Below are positions 11,736 through 22,140 of a DNA stretch of 64,000 nucleotides, in pieces. The stretch is taken from positions 891,914 to 955,913 of the forward strand of contig BCJX01000014.1 in the NCBI GenBank assembly GCA_001600415.1. The letters are read 5' to 3'. The translations under genes were made by a program, and so were the position numbers. Each line of letters starts with the position of its first letter. Within the stretch, counting starts at the first letter, position 1. The notes under the pieces are model-generated. The model was not told where the DNA came from and made no database searches. It worked only from the letters and a program-made list of their open reading frames with translations. Source of the stretch: Pascua guehoae (Eukaryota; Basidiomycota; Tremellomycetes; Trichosporonales; Trichosporonaceae).

Positions 11736-11980
11736 CTAGAATTGAGAACACGTAGAGGCACAGAAAACAACGAGACGCGAGCGCGGTGCAGGTTTCGAGA
11801 AGAGAGGAGGAGCGGTCGAGAATTGGCGTGTGGGGGATGGGGGATTCACAAGACACACGGGTCAAGGACGCGAAACGGAAATCGAAAGACGCGAATCGAG
11901 CAGAGCGGGCAATCGTAGTCGGCACGGAGAACGCAATGTCAGCTCGCGTCGCTGTCTGTGTCCCCGTCGATGAGACTCAC
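11736..11980 (-). other. 5'-UTR intron of RPS1
   Basis: A GTGAGT donor at 11980 follows CAACAAAACATC, and a TTCTAG acceptor ends three bases before the start codon. The upstream leader exon would be about 11981-12020. This 245-nt intron is longer than the coding introns and is inferred from splice signals only. Confidence 0.7.
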
Positions 11981-12020
11981 GATGTTTTGTTGAGGGTTGA
12001 GAAGGTCGTCTCAGCGAAGT

Positions 12021-12601
12021 TGTGAACAGAATGACTGGTACCACCCGCCGCCAGCAGCCAGAGCGAGCATCCACCCCCTCCCACCCCTCCCAAGGAAACT
12101 GATCACCGCGGAACCAAATTGTCCAAATAACGCCGTCAAGAAGCCTTGTGGCGATTTCAATTCTGGCCGTCAGATATTACGTCAGCACTATCGCCGACAC
12201 TCTGGCTTATCGCCGTCACTCTCGAAATTTCACCACGGTCATGTCCACACTCTCTGTTTCGGCTCCGCGGATCTGCGCGCATGCGGCACAACGCGGCCGC
12301 CGTACGCCTCCTGCGTCATTGACAAAGGGAACCCCAGCTTCCCCAGTCAGGTTCCTCAGATCCTAGGAATGATATTCAGTTGCCTTGGCGAGTTCAGGAG
12401 GGTACGGCGTCAAGGCCCAATTCGTATCACTCTGCTGCATGCATATATCGCCCTCTGGCAACTGTCTCTCAATGATATCGACTATCTCTCTCACTCTCGT
12501 CTCCGTGCGTGTGGCCAGGATCGCATGGCTAGCCCTACTCCTCTTCTCTCTCACTCGTCTCGGCATCTCCTTGACCTTGTACACAATCCAGAAAACGCCA
12601 T
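12021..12601. other. RPS1 promoter region and 3' flank of the Puf gene
   Basis: No coding signal. I could not name a specific promoter element with confidence. Confidence 0.4.
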
Positions 12602-15157
12602 CTACCCGAGGAGCACACTGAGCACCTGCGAGTCCTCGACACTGTCCACGTCGCCCGAGCTCACGACGCGGCGGAGCGCGGTACACTTGGGCCCGAGCTG
12701 CGGCGAGGCGTTGCTTGAGGTGTCGCTGGCACCAACGCTGGTGTAGTTGCTCTCGCTGCCAAGCAGGGGCGAGTCAGACTGGGTAGAGTTTGAGACTACA
12801 TCTGTCTGCTCAGACGTCTGCCCAGGCAGCATCTGCTTGGCCTCGTACTGGGCAATCTTGGCCTCGAGTCGGCGACCGCAGGGCGTGTGGCGGAGGTTGG
12901 GCATGAGGGGGATGATGGTCGAAAGGAGCTGATAGAGTGTTAGTCTTGGCCGAGGTGGAGGTGGGTGTAAAAGCCGGTGCCCGGTCGCCCGGAAGACTCA
13001 CCAAGTCACGCTGGTCATCGTCCGCCTCGGCGAGAGCCGTTTGGACGGGGAAGTTGCCATACTGGTCGCGCAGAAGAGTGGCGATGCGGTTCTCGCCTCC
13101 CTCGACGTTCTCGCCGCACAGCTCGGAGATGAGCTCGCGGCGGTCGGCACGGTTGGAAAACTTGAGCGCGCGCTCGACGACATTGGAGGCAAACTTGTGG
13201 CGGCTCACTGGGGGTGTCAGCTCAGTTGGTCTTTGGAATATGCGTTACATGCTGCAGATGCAGCAGAATTGTAGAGTGCTTGCAGGAGCGCGTGCAAAAC
13301 GCCACTCGTCACTTACGCTCAAAGATTTTGGTCTTGATCTCGGCAACTGCCTTGTCGCGGTCGTGTTCGCGACCTGGTGCGTCGGTGATCACACTCTGGA
13401 CAACATAATCTCAAAATCAGCGTGCTGGCCTTCTGGGATGCTCGTTTCCAGTGATTCTACCAGACGTCACCCCACTCACTGCCAAACTGGTCCGTCATGA
13501 GCTTGTACGAGAAGCAGTGCATCTCGTCGAGAAGCTGGCGGATTTTCTTGGGCTCGACAACCTCGAAAGCCTTCTGGAGGACGCGGCACCCAAACGGGTG
13601 GGTGGAGAGCTCGTATACGTGGCCGACAAAAGCGTCAATGACAGAGGCAGGCGGGTCCAGCATAATCAGGCGCTCAGCCGTTAGCTTGATCAAGTAAATC
13701 AGACCGCCTAAGACCCACCTGGATGACATGGTTTGCGTTTGAGGATTTTACACATTCAATAATGCGTCCGTTGAGCTCGCTGATGAGCTTTTCACGCTGG
13801 TCGACAAGAACATGTTCGAGGGCCTTTTGCATGACCTGAATAATTGTCAGCGATCGTCCTGGCCGTGACAACGTACCCTGCACCCGTACATCTGGGTGGA
13901 CAGCTGGTGGACATGGCCCTCCATCTTTTTGGCAAGTGCGGCCTTTTGGGCCTGGTCGCCGTGCTCAAAGAGCTTTTGAATGACATAGTTGCCAAACACA
14001 TCCGTCATGAGCTGGTACGCGTTGGGCATAATCTCATCAAAAACCTTGGCGCGCTCCTCGGGCGTCGCAATCTCAAGCTTGTTCTGGATGAAACGCGAGC
14101 CGTGCTGGTCGCCGGCAAACTCGACAATGTTGCCAAAAACCTCCTGCTGCGTTAGCATAGTTAATTGCAGAAAAATAGGAATGCAAGTGTCAGCGTTCCT
14201 CACCGAAAGCTCCATGCGGCTTGCCTTGCGCTGGCGGAACTCTTCAAGGCGAGGACTGCGTTGCACCTGCACTCCTTCCTCCTGTTGGCGACGCGCGCGC
14301 CCAAAGAAGTGGCTATTGCTGGGCGAGTACGGGTTGAAGTGGAGTGAAAAAGGGCGAGCCGAGGTGCCTGGCTGGAAGCCAGACTGAAGGGGCGAGGCGA
14401 GGCTGTATGGAGAGTGGGGGAAGTCGATTCCCAGCGTGGCTGCCTGTTGGTGCTGGCCGTTCCGACGCGGCGCTCCAAAGGCCGAAGGAACCGACTTGCG
14501 ACGCTAGAGTATCGTCAGCCTCGGCGATTAATTGTATTGACATGCAAGTGCCGGAAGTGTACTCACTCCGCCACCACCGCCACCGCCACCGTCGCGCCAG
14601 TACGAGCGGTCACCACCGAGCGGGAAGAAGCCCGACCCAGTGAGCGGCGACTGGGGGAACTGGTGCTGCATGTGCGGGGGGCGGTAGACGCCGTGCGAAC
14701 GCGACGGGGTGCCGCCGGAACTCGGTGTGTGGAAACCCGGGCCAGACTGGAGGTTGCCCTGCGCCTGGCCCTGGCGCTCAGGAGTCGAGTGGCCCACAAA
14801 GGATTCCGGGGTGGCAAAATCAAACGTCATGCCTGTGGCCATGGGCTGAAGCGGAGTACCGAGCGGCGTCGAGAGGGGAGTGGCCAGCTCGCCAAACGAA
14901 AACTGGTGGCCGTTGGCCGTGGCAGCCGTGTACGCTGGGTCGAGCGTATTGGCGTAGTAGAGGTAAGGGGTCGACGGATCATAGGGCGCAAAGGAGGGGC
15001 GCTGGGGTGCGTGCACATTGGTGTATGGGGCGGACACATGGAGCGCGACGCCATTCTGGCGAGCGGGGGTAGTGTAGTCGTCCATGGAGAGCGACGAGAC
15101 ATGGTTGGCCAGGTCGCCGGCGGGCTCAGTGGTATTCCACGCAGTAGAGGTACCCAT
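12602..15157 (-). CDS. PUF3: Pumilio/Puf3-type mRNA-binding protein
   Basis: Eight exons, 15157-14567, 14503-14204, 14146-13877, 13835-13719, 13672-13480, 13409-13317, 13207-13002 and 12928-12602, join in phase into 698 residues. The first ~297 are disordered (Pro/Gly/Ser/Thr-rich, a glycine run at the exon 1 end). Eight PUF repeats follow from about 298 to 620. Their RNA-reading triplets are SR..Q, NY..Q, CR..Q, NH..Q, CR..Q, NY..Q, SN..E and NF..Q for repeats 1-8, the set used by yeast Puf3 and animal Pumilio. By the known code they predict binding to UGUAUAUA-like sites. Puf3 controls decay and translation of mRNAs for mitochondrial biogenesis in yeast; that role is inferred here. The C-terminal ~75 residues are Ser/Thr-rich. 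Confidence 0.93.
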
Positions 15158-18100
15158 GGCAGCGGTGGTGGTGTTGGTGCGCTGGTCCGAGACAAGAGAC
15201 CTGACGGCGGGGAGGTAAGGTTGTGGGCCTTGTTTTGGTCAAGTTTGCGGATTTTGGACAATTCCGACAAGAGTTGGCGGCGGAGGGTGGATTCTGGTCG
15301 TCACGCGACAGCCACAATCGGGACAAGACGGGGGGGGGGGGGAGCGAGACCGAGAAGAGTATGAGAATGGTAGGGGTGACAGGTAGCTGCTGCACAGTGG
15401 CCAACAAAACCCCTCTGCGTGATTCGGGGGGAGCGAGGTGTCCAAGGGTGATAGTTGGTGGGACTGGGGGTGAGGAGGAAACAGCGCAGACAAAAAGTCT
15501 GCAGGGGGGACGTTGCGACAGGGAAGAACGAGAAGGATGAAAGAGAAAGGGGAGGTCGCAGAAGGGTGGCAAGGACAATGAGGATGGAGAAGAGAGATGA
15601 CAGAAACGAATCGACGGAACAAGTTGGAAAGGGATGAGTGTGGTGGAGAGCACTTGCACTTGGAACAAATGACGACGACGAAGACGACGACGGGCGCGAT
15701 GGGCATGGAGCGTGGGAGCCGTGACGGGGAGCGGGGGGGAAGGGGCGAACGGCTGGGGACGCCCCAAGGTAGCGCCGCCGTGGTGGCGGTGGGTCCCACA
15801 CGGCGTGCACAGCGGGAGCAACGGGGGTGCAGGGGCGTGAGGGGCGCAGACAAACGCACACATGTAGTGGTGGGATCGACACTGTCAACGCAACACTGGT
15901 GTGTGTGCGAGCGAAAGGAAGGAAGGAAGGAAGGTCTTGCAAGACTGCGAGAAAATCCGTCTTGTCTTAACACTGCGACGTGGGCGACACGACTCGTTTT
16001 TTTTGGTCGGGCGTGTTGTTGTGAGGCAGCCAGGCAGGCACTGCGCCACAGAGGCCACAGAAGCGTGTAGTGTCACGGTCAGATCAATTTGTAGGCTTTA
16101 GACCAGATGATCAAACGCTGCTGAGCGACAGTGCAGAGCGCAGCATCTGTGTGGGTGCGTCGATGTGTAGCGCGACGCCGTGTGTGTGTGGAATGGGGGG
16201 AGGCAAGTCGGATGAGGTGTAAGGGCGTCTAGTTCGAAAACTGACATTGTCGGCGCGGGGAATGGTGCCAAGCGGCAGAGTGGCCCAGAACCGTTTAACG
16301 GGTGTCGCTGACTCACAGAAGCACCAAGTCTTGCAAGTCCTGGAGGGTAGTGCGAGTCGCCACACCGGAAGCCGACGCCACGGCGCCGCAGACCCACGTT
16401 GTGTACGTTGTGCGCATAGCTTGGCGTGGTGGTAGAGTCGGTGTACGGGTACCTGGTCGGAGGTGATCGCCTGAGGAGGTCGAGTGTGTCGAATTAGTGG
16501 CGAGGGCGCAAGGACGAGTCTCGTCGTTTGGCAGACAAACACGCTCTGGACATGCAACAATCTGCACCGCTGCCGCTAGGCCGCTGGCATGCAGCTGCAT
16601 GCAGGAGGCGCATGGCGTGGCGCGGGCGTCTACAAGCTGCAGGGAGATGTGGGTTCCAAGCGCAAGTGCTTGGTGCGATCATTGCCTTTTACACGCAAGC
16701 TTGGACACTTGGAGAGCGCACCGCCGACAATCTGGTAATCGTATTAAACGAGACGCCAGAGGACCTTGGACTTTCGGTTGTAGGGGGATTTGCGGAATGG
16801 GGCGCCGTGTGGCGGTGTCTGCAAAAGAAGCAGGGATAGAGCCGCGCCGCGCCGCGCCACGCCCCCAACGACCACACGGATCAGCACTGATCGCGCAAAG
16901 CCAACAAAAGACCTGATCGCTACGCAACGAGAAACGAGCAACGAACATGTACTTCTTGCAAGTGCGCATGGCACGCTACTCTGATCCCGGAAACTGCTTC
17001 AGTGGTAGATTGAGGGGAGGTGATGGGATATAGGGATAATTAAGACTGCACCACGCCAGCAGGGGCTAGGTGCCTCGATGCGACATCCATTGCACGTGCA
17101 CTCTGCGTTCCAACTAAACTGGGGTGTTGAGGACACGAGACGGAGGCCAGGGACCACATCAGGTAAACGTGGACGAGAGCCAAACCCCGCAAAGCTGCAG
17201 TGAAGGGTAGCTAATGCCACACCAGGAGGACTCCCTTGTGGCCTGTGGTCTGGACTTGGATCCCACAGAGCGAGCCTCGAGGATGAGATGATTGCAAGCT
17301 GGCTAAAACCTGGTCATCCGGATCGATAACCCCGTACGCACAGACCTTTTTGCAAAATGAGACCATTTCCGTGTCAAGAGGGTCCATCATTTGGAGAATG
17401 ATGATGCCAATTTTACTGGCAGAGCCGCAAAGTGAGTGCAACGAGCGGAGATCGAAGCTGCAGGGCATGCAGGGCATGCAGGGGAGTGCATTTTCGCTAG
17501 TCGAGTGCGTACGGTGTAATCGAACAGCGTCGTACAGAACAATGTCCTCGTCCACGGATGAGAACAGCACTGTCTTGTCCTATCAACTCTCATTCCAGCA
17601 TTTGCCCTTGCGAGCATCATGTTTCAGTGTCAACCAACGGCGTCACACCTTGCAAGCGCCAAGTCTGGTGGTGCGAGGAACGCGTTGTCAGGCCCCGGGC
17701 TGGGTCGGAGTTGAGACTGGCCCGAAACCAAGACCAGAGGGCAGACGGAGGGAGAGTCCAAGTCAGAGCACAAAAGGCTATCAAAGCCGTGGTCCATGTC
17801 CGAGACGTCCGTCCGATTCTTAGTGGCGCAAGGACCCGTCTGTGCCTAGTGGCAAGAGGTCATTGCGCCACAGCCACTAGGCACAGACGCGTCCTTGTCA
17901 TGCACATTCCGCACCAAAGCGCAATAAAATGGTTAGAGGCAGGAACATGTTAGCCCGAGCGCCTGATGGACTGACGTAGCGTTGTATGGCTTTGGGGGAG
18001 CCAGAGGGTAACCAGAGGGCCAGAGGGGTTGACACATCAGGCAGCAGCCCATTCCTCCACTGCCCGGAGTACGGGGGCACGGCGCGGCCGCGGGGCTGCC

Positions 18101-18436
18101 GCGCCCCGTGTGTCCTTACAATCGTGGTGCACACTGCACGGCACAAGCCACCCGTCACCGCGTTGACATGGCGCTACGCTTGCTCCCTTGGCCACTTGCT
18201 CTCCGCCGATGGCCGCCTCACCGAACTACACGCACGCAAACGCTTGCTGCTTGCTCGCGCAGTGTGCATGTGGCACCCACATCGCCACATTCCAAGTGTT
18301 GACGGAAGCAATTTGGTGTTTGTCAGCCATGACGTCGCAGTACCCATGTCAACAATCCTCGCATACCTTGCTCGAACCTTCACGTCGCCGCCATCACGCT
18401 CACACCCGCACCCGCACTCACTCCCTCCTAACCACC
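15158..18436. other. 3.3-kb gene-free region upstream of the Puf gene
   Basis: No convincing coding region. A likely Puf 5'-UTR intron runs on the minus strand from a GTGAGT donor near 16316 to an acceptor GCCGTCAG at about 15212, about 1.1 kb. The stretch from about 15300 to 15960 is strongly pyrimidine-rich on the minus strand and includes a run of 12-13 Gs near 15330. A TGCATGCAGGGCA-type repeat at about 17464-17484 and a long hairpin at 17831-17895 lie further upstream. Confidence 0.5.
17831..17895. repeat. Long inverted repeat (23-nt arms, 19-nt loop)
   Basis: The arm at 17831-17853 (AGGACCCGTCTG...GTGGC) pairs with 17873-17895 (GCCAC...CAGACGCGTCCT) with one mismatch out of 23. The 19-nt loop contains TTGCGCCA, which could also pair with TGGCGCAA just 5' of the left arm (17824-17831), so a competing fold is possible. 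It lies in non-coding DNA about 540 bp before the flavoprotein gene. Confidence 0.85.
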
Positions 18437-19081
18437 ATGACTTCGCTGCGGGACCGCTTGCGCTCCACCCCGTCCGTCACCGGCACGCCCCCGGCCTTCT
18501 CGGCATCGGACGCGCCCAGCTCCCCGGTCGACCTGTTCGTCTCATGGCTCACGCAGGCGATGGACGCGGGCCTCGTAGAACCCGCGGCGTGCACGCTCTC
18601 GACCGTCGAGGGGGGCCAGCCGGACGCGCGCGTCCTGATTCTCAAAGATGTCACTGCCCTGGGGTTCGAGGTCGCCACGTCGGCTGAATCCCCCAAGGCG
18701 CGCCAGCTGGGGGACGAGCCGCGCTGCGCACTCTCGTTCTACTGGACGGGACATGCGCGCGCGGTGCGTATCCGCGGGACGGCGGTGCGCGGTACCGACA
18801 CCGAGGCACAGGCCGATTTTGCCGCGCGGAATCTCGAGGCGCGCGCGATTGCGCTCGTGGGCAAACAGAGCCAGGTCGTCGCGGGTGACTGTGTTGAGGG
18901 TGAAATTGCACAGGCGAGGGAGCGGATCGTGGCCGATCCCGACGTCACGGCCGCTTGGTCGGTGTGGCGTATTGTTCCCTCCGAAGTCGAGTTTTGGCAG
19001 GGGAGCCCCTCACGCAATCACTTGCGGATTAGGTACCGTGCTGTCGACGGCGGATGGGTGCACGAGCAGCTCTGGGCATAG
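18437..19081 (+). CDS. Pyridoxamine 5'-phosphate oxidase-like FMN-binding protein
   Basis: A single-exon gene of 215 residues with start codon ATG at 18437 (context ACCACCATGA). Segments typical of the PNPOx family are SRR-like QPDARVLILKDV near residues 58-70, SPKARQLGDEPRCALSFYW (flavin-binding barrel), VRIRGTAVR, and the C-terminal dimerisation part VEFWQGSPSRNHLRIRYR with W.....L at the end. This two-part arrangement fits true PNPOx enzymes, which oxidise pyridoxamine- or pyridoxine-phosphate to pyridoxal phosphate with FMN and O2. Related paralogues of unknown substrate also exist in fungi, so I leave the symbol blank. Intronless structure is unusual in this window. Confidence 0.82.
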   Translation: MTSLRDRLRSTPSVTGTPPAFSASDAPSSPVDLFVSWLTQAMDAGLVEPAACTLSTVEGGQPDARVLILKDVTALGFEVATSAESPKARQLGDEPRCALSFYWTGHARAVRIRGTAVRGTDTEAQADFAARNLEARAIALVGKQSQVVAGDCVEGEIAQARERIVADPDVTAAWSVWRIVPSEVEFWQGSPSRNHLRIRYRAVDGGWVHEQLWA

Positions 19082-20326
19082 GATTGTTGTCTGGGTATGC
19101 ACACTCGCAGGGGCTTTGTGGAGACGCTTGGAGATGGTCTCGTGGTGCCCAACTGGTATCGGGTTGCTGCCACATGGTGGCGGATATCTAGCGATGCCTT
19201 GCTTGTGTGACATTTTCCTTGCGACCGCGGCTGCTGGTCCATACCTCACATCGTCTCTGCTGTACACACTACCATTCCCGCCAGTATGTGTCCGGCGTAT
19301 AGCGGGCTACGCTCGACGCAGGCACGTGTTCAGCGCCCTCGCCTACTTGACGCCTATTTCATATGGGTATATAGCGCCAGTAATAAGTTGTCATGGAGCG
19401 GTAGGAGCACAGAGAGAGGAGGAGAAACGAGCACAGAGAGAGGAAGAAAAATGTCCCCAATACTTAACCTGAATTCTAGTGGGTACTGAGGACAACATAT
19501 CCTCCGCCATTTCCCTCACGACATCCCTCCCAGCCTCTCAATCTGGCAACGCCAAGGAGCACTCCTTTCAGGACTTGTGGCTGGGTTGCCATACTTCGAC
19601 TCATGAGCGCAATTTCGGTGTTGGATGTTCATAATATTGTGAATCTCATATCGTTGCAACGCGTGGTCAGCGGTCGTCTGCTTGCCCCAGGATCCACGAT
19701 TGAGAGTTATCCCCAATAGTGAGGTGTACAGCCTACTACCATTCTGTATCTTGAAGTCACATTCCTATTATTGTGATGACAGCGGTACCCCATGAACCCC
19801 CCGGCTTGATGCGCTTTCACTCAACACGCTCAGTGTGTGAGTGTCTCAATGTCTATAAACGAGAACCTTCGAGTTGGCATGCTCGTTTCAGTCAGTGTTT
19901 TGGGCATTTGTTTAACCCTCTTCGTACTTCATGATGGCCAGTATCTTAGTTTAAATTGTTGACTGGTGATTTATTCCACAGGCATCATGTCATTTCTTCC
20001 ACCGGCATTGGCCATCTTGCCAACTCGAGGTCCATAACCCCAGTGAGTCGGTGTGGTACATTTAGCGGTACATCACGAGAACAGCTGTTCCAGACTAGCC
20101 TCACTGGCCGGCACCGTCGCTCGAGCTAGCCGCCCGCCACTGAAAGCCGCACTGCTTGGGTGGACTCTCTGTAACACTGAAGGTCCCAAAACTATGCCTC
20201 TCTGTTGTATTCGCTTTGTCTACTCTTGGTATTCTGCATGTATACTGGATACAACATCCCCTGCAACCGCAACTGCGTGCCGTTGAGCAATACTGCACGG
20301 CCCTGGTATGCGCCGGAACGGCCCGT
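19082..20326. other. Convergent intergenic region, AT-richer than its surroundings
   Basis: No coding region seen. Two copies of AGCACAGAGAGAGGA lie in tandem at about 19407-19446. From about 19700 to 20000 the sequence becomes noticeably more AT-rich than the flanking genes. Confidence 0.5.
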
Positions 20327-21655
20327 CTAGACACCGTAGATGGCCAGCTCCTTCATCTCGGCCAGCACGTTCTCGACCTGAACGTCAAGCTGTCCGTTTG
20401 CGTAGTCGTCGCGGATGTTCTCCGCAAAGTATCTGGGCATCAGTACGATACGCTCATGTGCGTGTACACATCAGAACTCACCGCTGGACACCAGACAGCT
20501 TTTCGTAGCCCTCCTGGGCGAAGCGCATCTGGCAGCGGACCATCGACTCGAATGAAGGGTCGAGGTAGGCTGCAAAGTCAGCTCTGCTGTAGAGAGAAAA
20601 AGTAGGAACAGAGGCAACTGACGAATACGGAGCTCGACGAGCTGGGGAAGCTCATTGATGAGCTGGTCGTTGAGAAGCTCGTAGATCTCACGCGCATCGT
20701 CGTGCTCTGACTGGGCCTGCAGGGGGGTCAGCATCGCTCTGCCAAAGGAACACCATTAAGGCAAGACGCACGCGTGGGAGCTTGAGCGTGTCATCTGCAG
20801 GCTTCTCGACAAGCTTGCGGACCTTGTTCCGCGTCGCGTCGTAGTCGATAAGCTGGGGAGTCAGTTGTTGCCGTTTGCCGCGATCACGTCAGCACAGCAT
20901 CGCACCTTGTGATTCCGCTTGTCGATGGCCTGGTTCACATTGGTAAAGTACTGGTTGAGCTTGCCAACGGGCTCAAGAACAGTGGCGCGGAAGGGACCGT
21001 CCTGCGTCATGAGCTACGGATCCTTTGCGGACGAGAAGCCCAGCTCACCAGATCGCGGATGACGAGGTTGTCCAGCTCGTCCACGGCACCCTTGTACGCA
21101 TGGCTGGCCATTGCTCCCTGGACTCAGTTAGCATAGCGGCACCTCCCCATCTCGCAGCGCACGCACGTCGCTCGTCTTGTCGGCGGTGTAGAAGAGGGCA
21201 ACGGTCTCGGCGATGCGTCCCTGCGCAGACGACATTGCTAGGAGCGTGAGCAGCTTCCCTCATGATACACACATAGATACTCACTGCGCATAGCGTCGAG
21301 GTACGCCTTTGCCTCCTTCTGAAGACCAGTCGACTCCTTCTCCATACTAACGTGTCAGCGATGTGCGCGCATTACCTTTGAACACCGATGGGAACAAGAT
21401 GGGGGAAACGATCGTACTCACGTGCGGTACTTGGCCTCCTGTTCGGAGAACTCATGGTCGACGGTACGCTCAATCGTGCCCGTCTTCTGCATGAGTTGCG
21501 TACCCGCGCGCGAAGCGGCCTTCTTAAATCTGGAGCATAGTTAGTGGGCCGACCAGATGCGATTGCCCGAGGCCGTGACGAGGATGAGAACGTACCCGCC
21601 CCTGTGAATGTCAGTACCGCGTCTCCAAGTCGCCGTCGGTGACTTACCAAGACAT
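20327..21655 (-). CDS. RVS161: BAR-domain protein Rvs161/Hob3 (amphiphysin-like)
   Basis: Eleven coding exons splice in phase: 21655-21648, 21601-21596, 21529-21422, 21346-21285, 21237-21167, 21117-21049, 21001-20906, 20852-20772, 20716-20623, 20569-20482 and 20432-20327. They give 262 residues, matching the ~265 of Rvs161. The start MSWGGFKKA is assembled from an 8-nt first coding exon, a 6-nt micro-exon and exon 3. BAR-domain segments include KEAKAYLDAMR, SSAQGRIAETVALFY, ELDNLVIRDL, RATVLEPVGKLNQYF, KRNHKLIDYDATRNKVRKL and LRIPYLDPSFE; there is no SH3 domain, as expected. The protein binds curved membranes with Rvs167 in endocytosis, cell fusion and actin patch function; this is family knowledge. 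It diverges from HBS1/SKI7 across 485 bp. Confidence 0.95.
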
Positions 21656-22140
21656 GATGGATGTGCTCTACTCGCTCAGATGTGGTGGCAGAGGGTGTGG
21701 AATAGAGTGATAGTGTAGTGAGGATTGAGAGATGGATAATGGGACTCGATGCGAACGACGTGCTACCTGCTTGGCGCCGCAGCAACAATGAGGGACACGA
21801 CGGCTACTTAGCGGTGCGCGCAACAACCACAGACCACGCACACACCCGTACCGTACGTACATCCAGGGAAAGCACCCGCCACTGACATCGATCGGCCGGA
21901 TGATGATTACGTAACTTCCAGTTTTGAATTCAAGGTTTCAAAACGACCCTAATAGAAGATCGTCATGTATTAGTTTTTTGTATTCCAGAGAATGATGACA
22001 CTTTGCAAGTGTGCAGAGTGGTCCGCCGCTGACCGCGAGTCGAACACCCCGCAACACCATCCTTCCCCACTTTCTCCACATCTCCGACCTCTTTCCATTC
22101 CACTTCTCTCACCCCCCATTCTTGATACACCTCCATCAAA
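21656..22140. other. Divergent promoter region between RVS161 and HBS1/SKI7
   Basis: A 485-bp shared upstream region. An AT-rich stretch lies at about 21910-21995, and pyrimidine-rich sequence precedes the HBS1 start codon. No named element is recognised. Confidence 0.4.

Noticed and set aside
17211..17570. 119-codon minus-strand frame with CMPCMPC repeats
   Set aside because: No ATG at the start, no recognisable family, and the repeat comes from a TGCATGCAGGGCA-type DNA repeat.
22020..22055. GAGTCGAACACC, resembling the complement of a tRNA B box
   Set aside because: No matching A box, acceptor stem or anticodon arm could be drawn nearby.
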